From Portulaca oleracea (lineage: Eukaryota; Streptophyta; Magnoliopsida; Caryophyllales; Portulacaceae), in the NCBI GenBank assembly GCA_029582165.1, contig CM055882.1:11364001-11428000 (forward strand): a stretch of DNA of 64,000 bases. The letters run 5' to 3'. The number at the start of each line of letters is the position of its first letter. Position 1 is the first letter of the stretch. A program made the position numbers and the translations under genes. The notes beneath the pieces are model-generated. The model worked only from the letters and a program-made list of their open reading frames with translations. It ran no database searches and was not told the DNA's origin. Positions 41,459 through 54,000 of this stretch are shown piece by piece.

Positions 41459-43888
41459 TATAAATAACAACTTTTTAGCCAAGTTTAGCATTTCACCCAA
41501 GTTTTCATCCATTCAATATAACCTGACTGAGCTTAATTAACTGGATCTAATTGTAAAGGAAGGCAATAATAAGGATTAGAGGACAAAGCAAAGGAAAATA
41601 GGAGTGCACACGGAGTTATTAAGGCAACATTAAGTTGAGATGTGTTAATTAGGGAAGCAATAATAAGCATAAAGAAATTAGAAAAAAAGTTAAGTATGGT
41701 GGTAAAAGGGACATGAACATTAAATGTGGGTTGGCATGTTCATACTCCAACTTCATTTTACAACTTAAGATGTATAAAATTAAAGCTACTCAACACTCAT
41801 CTTTCGGTATTTGCCTTCTACTTAGCCAACTAATGCCTCCATATGCGACCCTAATCACCTTCATTGCTCCATTATCATCTAACATCATCATCATCCCCAA
41901 TTGCATACATATATAATTATGCTTCCTTATTCTTAGTTCATACATATGAGGAAACCTAAGCAACTTTAAATATTAATCTTCAACACTAAGGGTATGTATT
42001 GGTCAAATTATTGGGGTTAAATTACTTACATACATCATATACAAATCACATATGTAACTCAAATCGAGCTAGTCAAAATATACTATGCCTTGAAATAGAA
42101 ACTCCAATGTGTGAAAACAATTGTGTTAAATTATACTCCTAATAATAACAATGTACCCTAATTTAATTTCGTTAACATAAATTTGGAAGGATGTAAATGT
42201 TAGCAGCCTTTTCCACGTGTTTGAAAGTGCATGAAAATGCTAATATCAGTAGGTCCAAGAAAAGAAAATTATGTCAAAATGAAAAGTAAAAAAGATTTAA
42301 GTATATCTAATAACACGAGTTACACATAAAAATTTCTTAATTATTGTTTCGATTCCGCTTTAGTTTCTTAAATTTCACTAAAGTTTACTCTAGAAACCAC
42401 CATACTACTTCACACTTCTCTCTCAACTTATGTAAATAGTATAGTTAGATATTTGGAGGACAATATTAACAAACTATTAAATCAAATTGATATCCGATCT
42501 GTCCTCCATTTTAGTAAGGTGGGGTTTTAGTATAATTTATCATTTATTTATTTTTTGAAACTACATGCATTGATCATTTGAAGGGCCTGTGGGATGTTTT
42601 ACAATTGAACAACATATTTTTAAACTAAAAATGTACAAATTGGAGGGTTGGCTGAAGTGTGGATAATTGGATATCACATTGAATTCCTATTTCAATTCGT
42701 TATGATCCCCCGAGATTGAGAGGGTTTGAATTTTTCAACTAGTTATTCAAGTTAATTAAAATCTTGATGAGTCAAAAAGTGATCTTGTTAGTATATAGTG
42801 AATATTCTATAGATAGTCTTTCACTACCATTAATTTAGCTACATTATCCTTACAATTAAAAATATATTACTGTAATGAGAGGTTAAAAATGAATAAAGAA
42901 TTAAGGCGATTATTCAGGATAATTAAACTTATCGGATAAGGTTTAGTGAAATTTGTGAGTTTTGATAGGTTGCGAGAGGAGCGGTTGAATCTGTCAACCA
43001 GATATTCTTACTAAATTTTGTTGTTATGGCTTGAAGTTCAAACGTGATCTTGTTTGTGTACTGTGAATATTCTGATCTATACTATTTTTAAGTAGACGAT
43101 ATCCTTGATACTATCCACAACATATAAGTGATAAGTGTAATGAGATATATGTCAAACGAGAACAAAGAATCTAGGAGATTATTCAGGATAAAAGTAGTTG
43201 ACGGGTAATGTTAGTGAACCTTATCACACATATTAACAATTTATCCACTATTTGTGGATCCGTTTTTACCTCTTCAAAAATCAACCAAATCTTATATACT
43301 CATAAATTATTTTTTTTGAAAAAAAAAGCCAAAGGATATACGGTACTTAAAGTAAGTTTATATTTAAAAGAAAAGAAAATGAAATGATATACGTATTGCA
43401 AATAAATTCTGAATTATGATGTATAATAATGTATTCTATTTTAATAAAATATTGATAAAACATGTTTGTTTCTTGTTTTTCCTTCCCCAAGAGAAAGGGT
43501 TTATGTCTATGTAGAAGAATTATACTACATGATCAAAAATTCTGGACAACCAAACATAGCACATAATGAGTTATAGAATCAAGTATTCTACACTAAAACT
43601 AATAGAAATGCAGGATTTGGTGGAGCCAAAGGCAATGATAAAATGAACAAACAAATGATTGAATTTTAATTAATCAAACATAAATGATTGAGAGCACCTT
43701 CTATTCTAATTCTAAGCATGGTTGATGAGATGTTATTAGGAGAAAGATAATCACATTACAATGCTACATTCAAGTTAATTATATGTTGTTTATTTCAGCC
43801 TCTATCCAAATTCGACCACATTAAAATACACTAACTAGTATTATTAAACCCAATAATAATGTTAGTAATAGTAATAACAATAGTAATA
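41459..43888. other. spacer upstream of the YUCCA gene; no gene seen
   Basis: About 2.4 kb of AT-rich sequence. Two diverged copies of a segment (GATCTTGTTAGTATATAGTGAATATTCT near 42781 and GATCTTGTTTGTGTACTGTGAATATTCT near 43040), each about 190 bp with GGATTATTCAGGATAA-like words, form a direct repeat. A G-box is listed separately. Confidence 0.55.
42214..42219. promoter_or_regulatory. G-box (CACGTG)
   Basis: A perfect palindromic CACGTG about 2.3 kb upstream of the YUCCA start. G-boxes bind bHLH/bZIP factors, and in Arabidopsis PIF factors act on YUC8 through such sites. The distance is large and the word also occurs elsewhere by chance, so the link is only a suggestion. Confidence 0.25.
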
Positions 43889-44106
43889 CCACCTCTGTTC
43901 CATATTAATTATTTCTCGTTTTTGTAAATTGTGCAGTCAAATTTCAAAAATTTTAATTATAAATTTCTCAATATATACAATGAGTTGCTATATAAAATTA
44001 CTATCATTAAATTTGTAACGGAAAATATTATCCTAAAAATATAATATTTCAATTATAAATAAGATATTACGTAAGAAATTATGACCATTAATATAAGTGG
44101 AGGGAG
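43889..44106. mobile_element. Stowaway-like MITE in the YUCCA promoter region
   Basis: Left end CCACCTCTGTTCCATATTAA after TA, right end ATTAATATAAGTGGAGGGAG before TA. It lies only about 170 bp upstream of the putative TATA box. Confidence 0.7.
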
Positions 44107-44275
44107 TAATAAAATACAGGAATTTTGATAAAATATACGTATAGTAGAATTTTTGTATGAAGAAATGTTTATACTTTAAAAAAAAAGTAATAATAAGCTA
44201 GTTCTCCTCATAATCTGCTGAGTCACATGGTATACTCTCATGGCTTGAAATTCCATGATGGCCTCCTTCCCCCCT

Positions 44276-44283
44276 TATTTAAA
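44276..44283 (+). promoter_or_regulatory. putative TATA box of the YUCCA gene
   Basis: TATTTAAA in CCTTATTTAAACCC, about 215 bp before the ATG. Transcription would then start near 44305-44315, giving a C/T-rich leader with CTCTCT and CACA tracts typical of plant leaders. Confidence 0.5.
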
Positions 44284-44493
44284 CCCATCACCCTCCCCCA
44301 TCCTCCCTACACACATTTCTCCAACAATCCATTCATCCAACCAAACTTTCTCTCTTCTCTCTCAAATTCTCTCTCTCAAGCTCTCTCTTTCTCTCAAATC
44401 CTCTGATAACATCCTACATTCATAAACACACACAACACAAACACACACATTCATTCATATTCATTCATCAATCAATCAATCAGATCACCAAAA

Positions 44494-46752
44494 ATGGCGA
44501 TGAGTTTCATAGCAAAGACAGCCTCCGCGAACCACGAAGAATTCCTAGCACGCCGCTGCATCTGGGTGAACGGTCCAGTGATCGTAGGCGCAGGTCCTTC
44601 AGGCCTGGCGGTAGCATCAGGCCTGAAGGAGCGCGGCGTGCCCTTCATCGTCCTCGAGAGGGCCAACTGCATCGCTTCGCTATGGCAAACACGAACCTAC
44701 GACAGGCTGAAACTGCACCTGCCGAAGCAGTTCTGTCAGCTCCCAAACTTCCCCATGCCAGAGGAGTACCCAGAGTACCCCTCCAAGGACCAGTTCATAA
44801 GCTACCTTGAGACCTACGCCAACCACTTCGGGATCCAACCCCAGTTTAACGAGTCCGTACAGTCGGCTAAGTACGACGAGACGTGCGGCCTCTGGCGGAT
44901 CAAGACCGCCTCTGCCTCGGCGTCTGATGATGATGAAGGGGCTAAGAAGAGGGAGGTCGAGTATATTTGTCGATGGATCGTGGTTGCCACCGGGGAGAAT
45001 GCCGAGAAGGTCGTGCCTAAGTTCTTCGGGTTTCATGAGTTTGGAGGTGATATTATCCATGCCTGTGAGTATAAGTCCGGGGAGAAGTACCGGGGACAGA
45101 AGGTGCTTGTTGTCGGGTGTGGGAATTCCGGCATGGAGGTGTCGCTCGATCTTTGTAACTATGATGCCCAGCCATTGCTCGTCTGTCGAAGCTCGGTAAG
45201 TACTACATCCATGCACTCACTCATACAGTCACTACAATGGGTTGTTTTCAGTTTTCATGACACCGCCACCGGGTCGAAGACCTGGCAAATGGGTCATTTG
45301 GGTCGGGATCAGATTTATATATAATGTCACTAGTCGTACAAAATATTGGTTATCATGGAGTATAGAAGTTAAATTTTGAAAAAGGTTCATCGGCGATCAT
45401 AAGTTTATTAATGTGTTAGGAACGAAATAAATTTATCATTTTGTTAGCCTTTTTCAATTGCATGTGGGAAGGTCTATTCTATGATATACAATATAATTTG
45501 TAAGAAACAGTATTAGTGTTCGATAAGCTAGGTCAAAACAACGTAGATTATTTGGGTTAGTTTTGGTAACTCTAACATCAAAAACTAAAATGTGTTTTGA
45601 TGAATGCAGGTTCACATATTGCCAAAGGATTTTCTAGGAAAGTCGACATTCGAGCTGGCAATGTCACTTCTGAAATGGTTCCCACTGCAGATGGTGGACA
45701 AGATACTGCTGTTCCTGGCAAAACTCGCCCTGGGAGACACAGACAAATACGGCCTCAAAAGGCCCGAAGTCGGCCCCTTAGAGCTCAAAAACACCGAGGG
45801 TAAAACCCCGGTTCTCGATTTGGGGACATGGGGCAAAATCAAATCTGGGTTGATTCAGGTTGTCCCTGGGATCAAGAGGTTTTCTAGGGGCAAAGTTCAT
45901 CTTGTTAACGGCGAGACTCTTGAGATTGATTCTGTTGTCCTTGCTACTGGGTATCGCAGCAACGTCCCCTCCTGGCTTAAGGTGAGGATCAGATACACAT
46001 ATAGATATAGATATAGATATAGATATAGATATATTTGACAGTTATAAGTAATAAGATTTTACAGGGTGAAGGTGACAGTAAAACTGTTTATCATATCCTC
46101 TGTCTGGTATATATTTGACAGTTATAAGTAATCTTGGATTTTCTAAGATTCTGTCTCCCAAATGAGGCCCATATAATCCATTTCAATCTACAGTTAGTTA
46201 TCCAAGGAATGAAAGAAACAGTTTTCTGTTTCACATATTGGGAATTTCTTCAAAACCCTTGAAATTTTTTAAGAAAATGTATAATTTCCATCCCCTGTAG
46301 AACAGATCTGGGACATTAAAAGAAAGACTGAATTTTTGGATCTTAGCAAGTCCCTCCATTTTTGTCAAATGTTATAATATTCACCTGGGTTTATGAAGAT
46401 TAAATACACCCCAGTGGAGGATGTTGGATTCCTGTCTAACACAGTTTGACTTTCATACAAGTTTATATTATTCATTTCATAGGGTCAAAATTACTCATTT
46501 CTAATGGTTTTTTTTTTCTGACAACAGGAAAGTGATTTCTTCTCTAAGAATGGGTTCCCAAAAGCACCATTTCCAAATGGATGGAAAGGCAATGCTGGGT
46601 TATATGCAGCTGGGTTCACAAGAAGAGGTCTTTCCGGGGCGTCGTCCGATGCAATGAAAGTTGCAGAAGACATTGGAAAGATTTGGAAGGAAGAAACCAA
46701 GCAGAGAAGGCCTCCTGCTGCTTGCCATAGGAGGTGTATTTCACAGTTTTAA
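44494..46752 (+). CDS. YUC: YUCCA-type flavin-containing monooxygenase (indole-3-pyruvate monooxygenase)
   Basis: YUCCA enzymes oxidatively decarboxylate indole-3-pyruvate to the auxin indole-3-acetic acid using FAD, NADPH and O2. Three coding exons join in phase 0: 44494-45195, 45610-45981 and 46528-46752, all with GT-AG introns, giving 432 residues, within the family's usual 400-440. FAD-binding GAGPSG is at residues 32-37 within [20 protein letters not shown], and NADPH-binding GCGNSG at 208-213. The FMO-type motif [11 protein letters not shown] precedes the latter, ATGEN lies between them, and the conserved ATGY is at 346-349. The C-terminus RRCISQF and the [17 protein letters not shown] start resemble the YUC5/8/9-like branch (with YUC3/7); the exact member is not certain. 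The ATG at 44494 is the first in a good context after the leader. No lesion is seen, so it appears functional. Confidence 0.93.
45988..46135 (+). repeat. (AGATAT)n microsatellite and short direct repeat in YUCCA intron 2
   Basis: About six AGATAT units (46000-46033) lie just after the exon 2 donor. The segment ATATTTGACAGTTATAAGTA occurs at about 46030 and 46110, an 80-bp-spaced direct repeat. It does not touch the splice sites. Confidence 0.85.
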
Positions 46753-48818
46753 TTGAAGAAATTAATCTCTAATTAATTTCATGGGGGGGGGGGGGGTTGA
46801 TCATAAATTTGAAGGAAGGAAAACAGTACCCAGAATGGAAGAAAAAAGAAAGCAACAAAACTGTTCAGATTTTTTTTTTTCTTTTCTTTTGAATTTTTTC
46901 CTTGGTGGGTTTTTTTTTGTCTGATTGGACAGTTAAAAAAATTTACAGAGATCAGGTTGCATAGAGGTTTCATATAAATATAGGGGCAGCCCTCTTCCTA
47001 AACAAGCAAAGTCCCTAGTTTGAGATAATGATTAGGGCGTTTTTTGTATAGAGGAAGATGAGGCTTTTTACATTTCATCTTTCCTTGATTTCCTTATTAA
47101 TTTGACTGTGTTATATATCTTTGTGTAACATTATTATATTTGTAATAATCCAAATTCACATTTACAAAGTTCCTGTCAGTAGTACTCTTACCCGAGTTCT
47201 TTGTACTCATACTCCACCTGTGTCAAATTCAACAGTGATCAACATTATCAATACAAACAACAACAACAACTTCACAGGAGAACATTATCAGTACAAACAG
47301 AACACAATAACTGGCAAGATTTCACTTGAACTAAACTGAACACGTCGAGCAATAGTTAAAGATGTGTTTATATATACAACCCGAGTTCGAGATTAAGTGA
47401 AGGTTATTAAGTTTAGGAGGTTATTATCACTTCTATCTTAACAAAGCTCTTTCTTTTTAGTCCTAATACACCAGTGTCAAACATACATCACTCTAACAAA
47501 ATACAACACTTGGACACTTAAGAGTTGTTTTTTCAACTTATCACGAATACTTACAATGAATATTCAACATTGATTAATGTTAGTTAATAATCATTGATAC
47601 TCATGAGTCATCAACACTAAATTAGCCCTGTTCTTTTGAATGAGAAGGTAAGAGTGATATTTTTTACTTTTTTGGAAAGTTGAGTGACGTTTATGACCAG
47701 TTTTGAAGATCGATGACATTTTTTACTAAAATAGAAAGTTGAGTGACATTTTTGTACAAACACTCTTTATTTACCTCCACTACTTTACTTACCTTGCATA
47801 TTTAACCGTACCTTAACCTAATTTACCTTACCTTAGCTACACATTCCCTACACTAAAAAAGAGCAGAGTCTAGGTCTACTTTGAATGGCACATGCATGGT
47901 CCACTTGGTCATGAATGAACCAGGAGTGGGGTGGGGGGGGGGGCATGAAGTAATGTAGGGCTAGTGATTCTTCAGAGTCTGACAATTCATAAGGAGTACT
48001 GTACATGTCAAAGTGCATATATTTCAGCTCAATGTAATGTGTGATCCTGAGCAGTCCAAGTCCTATAAGATGGAAAAAAACTGGGAATTATAACATAAGA
48101 GTTGAGGTTTGAAGTCTGGGGGTGTTTCCCAGCACATGGTAAGGAGCCCCACCATAGGTTTGAAGATTCACCCTTTAAAAAGTGTAGACAGTCCAAGTGC
48201 ACAAATATTTGCATTGTCAGAGACTCTCAGGACTGAAAGGCAGTTAGGCAGCTCACTCTTAGTTCCCACCTGCTATTACCTTTATATGGACATCATTCCC
48301 CACCTTTTTGTCTCAACAACTAGAATGTTTGAGTTAACTGGCGCTGTCAAAATGAGTTTCGCCCTGGTCACTCAAGTTAGTGCCCCTCATTTCGGTACAT
48401 TTTAAAATTTGGATGGAAAATTGATAATTGTCACTCAGTATTTTTGGATCAGACTATGTCGGACTTAGACAAATGTATTTTTTGGATTAAAGTTTGGTTT
48501 TGCACAATCGGATGATACTAAGAAAAATTGTGTCCAAATTTTTTGGTTAGATTGGTCAATGTTAAAATTCTAAATGAAAATTGTATGATCATAACCATGG
48601 ATAGTGTGAAGTGGGCCCTGGAACCAGCCCGGACCCGCCCTATTTAGACGGGTCTGGGCTTATTATTTTTCACTAGATGGGTCTAGGACAGGTTCGGGTC
48701 TAGGCTTGGACCCACGAACCCGACTAGCAGACCTAGCTATGAATATAAATAAGATTATGATGTGAAAAAGAATCTTTGGATGATAATAATATGAACTTTT
48801 GGAGCACTTATTGATTTA
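46753..48818. other. YUCCA 3' flank and spacer; no gene seen
   Basis: The YUCCA 3' UTR probably ends in 47090-47150 (AT-rich with TTGTGTAA and TTTGTAATAA words). A G15 run lies at about 46784-46797 and a second G-tract at 47934-47943. At 48600-48735 a GC-rich stretch with GACCCGCC, GGGTCTGGG and GGTTCGGGTC words looks like part of a dispersed plant repeat. No other gene is supported. Confidence 0.5.
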
Positions 48819-49232
48819 TTGGACACTACGAGTATCAACTATAACCCTATTTTCCATTCATAGTACGCCACCGAGCTGATAGGCGTTTGGCTTGACGAAA
48901 AAATGATGTATCACCTAATTATCTGAGCTGGAAGCCAGAGTAAGTGGAAAAAAACATTAACTGTCATATTTTTTGCCAACTAGGCAACATTAATGACCAA
49001 CTTAGTAAAAAACCTAATTAAAGTTACCTTTTTACATTATTATTTAGCTAAGTTGATCAATGTTGCTTAGTAAACAAAAAATGTTGCAGTTAACATTTTT
49101 TCCACTTGCTCCAACCTTCGACTTACCCAATTTGGCAATACATCATCCTTTTGTCGAACTATACATCTACCAACTCGGTAGCGTATTGTTGTTGGAAAAT
49201 AGGTCTATTGTTGGTACTACCAGTGTCCAACA
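48819..49232. mobile_element. MITE made of two long inverted arms
   Basis: The left arm (about 48819-49010: TTGGACACTACGAGTATCAA, CTATTTTCCATTCATAGTAC, AGAGTAAGTGGAAAAAAAC) is the inverse of the right arm (about 49040-49232, ending TTGGTACTACCAGTGTCCAA). The unpaired centre is only about 30 bp. Arms of about 190 bp with moderate divergence suggest an old Mutator-like or similar MITE; the target-site duplication was not resolved. Confidence 0.7.
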
Positions 49233-49854
49233 AAATTTTTTATATTATTGTCGACTAATACTCTCAAAATGGATGTTATTATCGTCCAAAATTCCAAAAA
49301 GAATTGAACAATCATTAACTATGTTTTTCTTTCTTTTTCTACATTTCAAGTTTCATAAATTATTTGAAAGAGAGCCTTAATATAAAGATTGAATTGTTGT
49401 TATATGATCCTAAATTCGGGGTTCTTATGAGAAGAGACTTATCCCGCAACAGGACAAGACATACTCCAACATGTTTAGTCCACTATTGAGACAATATATA
49501 GAAACAGAAGAGAAAAAGATAAAAGAGAAAAAAACAAAGGAAGAGGAAGAAAAGACAGAAAAGGGCCAAAATGTGGAAATAAAGGAAGCCACATGAGGCC
49601 CATGCTGTTGACCCAAGTCAGCAAAGGAATTTACTGTTATGTCCCCTACCAAAGCTAAGTTATTTCCAACACATGACATTTAATCACAAATTTTGTCATG
49701 CTCAAATTAATGGTGAATCTGTCCCCTTAGCCTTCTTCCCTAGTCTACTATACTCTCCAGTCTCCTTGATGATTGAAGCATGGAATTCAATTCCTTTGTA
49801 CCTGTATTGTCATATACTAGTATTGTCCTCCAGCTGTTTTTGCTGCATCTATTA
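49233..49854. other. spacer; no gene seen
   Basis: Includes an A/G-rich run (49495-49575). No gene recognised. Confidence 0.5.
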
Positions 49855-50336
49855 CCTATTCCATGCGTTTTATATTGATTGTCATCTTTTTATATTAATT
49901 GTTAACTTTTAAAATTATGAGGTCAAACTTTGAAATTTTGATGATAAATTTCTCAATATGTGTCATGATTTGTTATATAAAAGCACAATCATTAGATTCG
50001 TTACTAAAAATACTTTCCTAAAAGTATAATATTACAATTGTTACTATGATACTATATACTCTCTCCGTTCCATATTAATTGTCCTGAGGCGTCATTAATG
50101 TCTCGACGTATACAATGTTCTAATATACGAAAGTACCATTAGATTAATAACAAAAAGTACTTCATAAGAATATAATGTTGTAACTTTTTGATAAAATATA
50201 CTATGAGAAATTCTTAGACAAAAATGACATTTTGGACAATTAATATGGAACGGATGGAGTAAGAAATTATTATTCAAAGAGTAACATTGGAAGTCGTAAC
50301 AGTCAATAAAATGACAATTAATATGGAACATAGGGG
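49855..50336. mobile_element. Stowaway-like MITE with a second one nested inside
   Basis: The outer element runs from CCTATTCCATGCGTTTTATA (49855) to TTAATATGGAACATAGGGG (50336). The inner element is 50059-50259, CTCTCTCCGTTCCATATTAA to TTAATATGGAACGGATGGAG, flanked by TA. The nesting gives a clear relative age. Confidence 0.75.
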
Positions 50337-51007
50337 TACTTTTCAGTGACCCTAGTCCTTTCTGCGTTGAAGTAAAGCTTCTCCACACTATCTGCATTAT
50401 TTACATCAGCAAACCACACTCTCATTAGAATTAACGTGAAATCGCAGCTTCGGTGGTGTCATGAGAATCTGATTTTTTGGACCATCAGAATAAAAAACAA
50501 AGTAAGGATTATTGGCATGTAAAAAGTGAAAGTAGGGATTAGTAGAATCCAATTTTCCTTTTAATATTTTGGACAAATAGAGTGGAATTTTAATCCGAGC
50601 ACTCGCCAACCAAAAACAACATATTAGTTACACTGGATTGTTTATGCAGTCAATTTGTTATGCAAAATGTAGATTGTGCATTTGTATATTGTCATGTCAG
50701 ATTGCACATAATCTCAAATCAATCCATTATAAGCTGCAAATTCACTCATTCACACAGAAGTTGAAAACATGGAGTCAGATAACAACAAAAAAAGAATTGA
50801 GCAAAAAAGGCCACAAATAGTATTCATATAACAAAACTTATTTATGTTCAACCAGATTCAAACCCAGATATCTGAACTATGAAAAATTCTACATACATCA
50901 GCTCAAGAGACCAAACAAATAACCCGAGAAAATTTCAGAGCAGGGATCTGTTTTGCACTGGTTAATGGACTCCCACGAAAAATGACTGGATAAACGGTGA
51001 TGCCTGA
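50337..51007. other. 3' flank of HCAR; no gene seen
   Basis: Sequence downstream of the HCAR stop codon, including its 3' UTR (leftwards from 51007; the polyadenylation site was not identified). No other feature. Confidence 0.5.
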
Positions 51008-54000
51008 TCAACTTCTACTTGTTTCTCGAGAGAGCAATTTGTCAATTTCACCAGTCTGATTGTACATCTCTACGAGCTTCTTTGAATAGGAAGGCATATG
51101 CCTATCAGCCCTGTGTATATGTGTGCACATTTTCAGACTTTTGTATGAGATTTAATTAATCATGCAAAATCTCTGGGAGTGAGTAATAAGAAAAGCCTAA
51201 TTTACCTCTGTTTACCCCAGGCGCGGTTAACATGCAGATAGTTGCGAATGGTGTGATAATCAAGTGAATACCGGGCAAACTCCAGCCCCTTTGGCCCAAT
51301 CTGAATGACAATGCATCGCAAATGAGTCAATTCTGTTGCATGTCTATGAACATGTATCATCAAGAGAAAGGATTCTTACAAAATTCAAAATAGCTGCAAT
51401 CAGATTTCCAACAAATTTTGGGGCGGGTTTTGAAGGTCCTTTCCCTGCAACACCGAGGACAGAATAAGATCAGCTTGTATAGAAAGTTGTCAGCAATAGC
51501 GACCACAACTGGACTGAATGAAACTGTCAATAAGAAATACATTCGGCATGTATATCAATCATCACCCATCTGATGTGTCTGTGAGTGAGAACAATGTCAA
51601 AATGACAATGGAGGTATTAAAAGACATAATCTTTCTTTAGAACTTACATACAGAATTTGAATAATGTGTAACAAACTATGTCAATATTTTTCAAAATGGC
51701 CTATTCACACAGAGGACTGAGGACACAACACAGATGCTGAAATTCCCTATCTGGACGCAAGTGACTTCATACCTAACTTTGCATCGTCGTCTGCCTTCAC
51801 AGTCTCCATGACAAATGGCCGCCTGTTTCCCTGAAATCAAAATTTGATGCTCAGTAAACTCTCTTCAGAAACACTCAGAACAGCACCGCTTAAAGCATCT
51901 TTGAGGGAGTCTGGAATGTACACTACTAATTGTTGGAGTAATTTCTAAGAGGTTCTCGATGAGGCTTAGCATCTCTCGACCACGTTCATTCCTGTCATAT
52001 CATGAACACAAAATAAGAAAAACAGCCTGACCTGTCAGTTATACTATCATGAAGAGAAGCACAAGCTATCATAGAAAGGAGAATTAAGCAAACGAACAAC
52101 GCAATGAAGAAAGATTCACTTTACCTGACAGTAACATATTGTGGATGTTGTGTCATGCTGACTCCCGGATACTTTGGAACACCCATGTAGCCAACAACCA
52201 AATCCTGGTTTTGAAAGTGAAACATTTGTAATTCCACCAATATTATGGCTAACCAAAATAATAATGATGATGATATAGAAGGAACCAACCCGAATTACAA
52301 AAAGGTTCCTACACCATTTTACCTAATACTTATCTCATAAACTTATATCCAGAGTACAAGCTCAGAGACAAGTATACTTACTGCCAATCCATTTGTGTAG
52401 TCAAAACAACTGCAGGAAAGATATTCTTACATTAGAAAGGTTGGGCGGAGAGAATGTACAAGACACACTATACTTAAAGTCTTAAACACACAAAAGCACA
52501 ATCCAGATTTTGAAAACTGCAGCCATGACATTGCAAGGATGTAGTTCAACCACAAGCTGAAAGCTATTTGCTGAAATTATGATCATCGATAAGATCAGAA
52601 TACCCAAACAATGGGATCGTAGCTTTGCCATTCCTCAGTAACTATGTATATGTCTTAACTTGAGCTTTGTCTACCCTATTTAGTCGTTTGAGAAGAATCA
52701 CAGTTCCCAAATTAGGACAATGCAATCCACAATTCTTCACCACATAGATGTTTGTAGTATCACAGTCGGTTCAACGGGTTGGAGTATTACAAGCTCAAAC
52801 ATATAGCCAGGGAGCTCCTTGAACAACAGATGCCAACCCTCAATTGATTGGGGTTGGGGAGCATAGCAATTAACTGATAAGTTCTTAACTTCTAACAAAT
52901 ACTACAATTACTTTTCATCCTTGAACTTCTTGTTAATGCTGGGTAGCTTAATTTGAGAAGTAACAGTAACAAGAAATTACTTTGAATGACAGATCAATCT
53001 CTAAGAAGAATTCATTACTTTTCAACACCTCTTTACTGATAACATCTTAGAGTGTCAGCACTCCAGCTCAGATAGTTCAAGAATCTACTAAGACATTTGT
53101 CATTCATATTCCAACAAAGAGACACTACTTACAGTGTTCGAGAATTCAACACTCAAGCATGAGTAGGGCCATGTTTATTCTTTAAACACAAGATGTTGGA
53201 AAGGCAGCATTACCTATAACAGGAAGGAGCAATGACATCAACCAAATCATTGGCTGGTAGACAGAAGTAGGGGACCTGTTTCATTTTAAAGAAATTATAA
53301 GACCATGTTCCCTGTGGATTTAGCAGTCTGATATAAAACATGTAGGTAATGAAAGGTGCATAATTTTAAGGACATCTTACCTCCTCAATATGCCCATCCA
53401 AATGCTTTAAGTGAACCTAACAAATCAAACGAATCAGTGAATAGGATATTACCTAAGACAAAGTAGAAGTACCTGCTAAATGGTAATTACGGTATGGCTT
53501 ATTCCATGTTCTACGAGATAAACAAGAATGATCGGTTTGCCATTTACCAAGATCCCTTAATTTGGCAAGTGTAACCATGTCAAGAAAAACGACAGGACAG
53601 GAACTCGTCAACTCACTCAGCGAAGCTATGTTAATCTGACAGATTGCAAGTACTGGCATGAGTACCTGAACTAAAACATGGCACTTCTTTTCACATTTAT
53701 AACAACCTTAGCAAATGCAAAAGACATGGGAGAGCACATTTGTGCATTATTAAGAAGTTACGGACGTATTCAGTAACTACTCCACACTACCATTACCAAT
53801 CAGAAACAAAACTGATGGACCACAAAGGCCTGGGCTCATCAAAGCTTCCTTGGTAAGGATATACATGATAAGTTGGTCACTAGACTGAACTTAATGTAGC
53901 GCAAATGAAGGACTTTAGCATCATTGTATACATATTGATATGTAGCTATATCAAACTTCTCTGGGCAAAATTGCAAGATTAGGGTTATAACTAAGGCTCC

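Noticed and set aside
44680..45216. 178-codon minus-strand ORF opposite the YUCCA exon 1
   Set aside because: Shadow of the GC-rich coding exon; the plus strand has the conserved enzyme.
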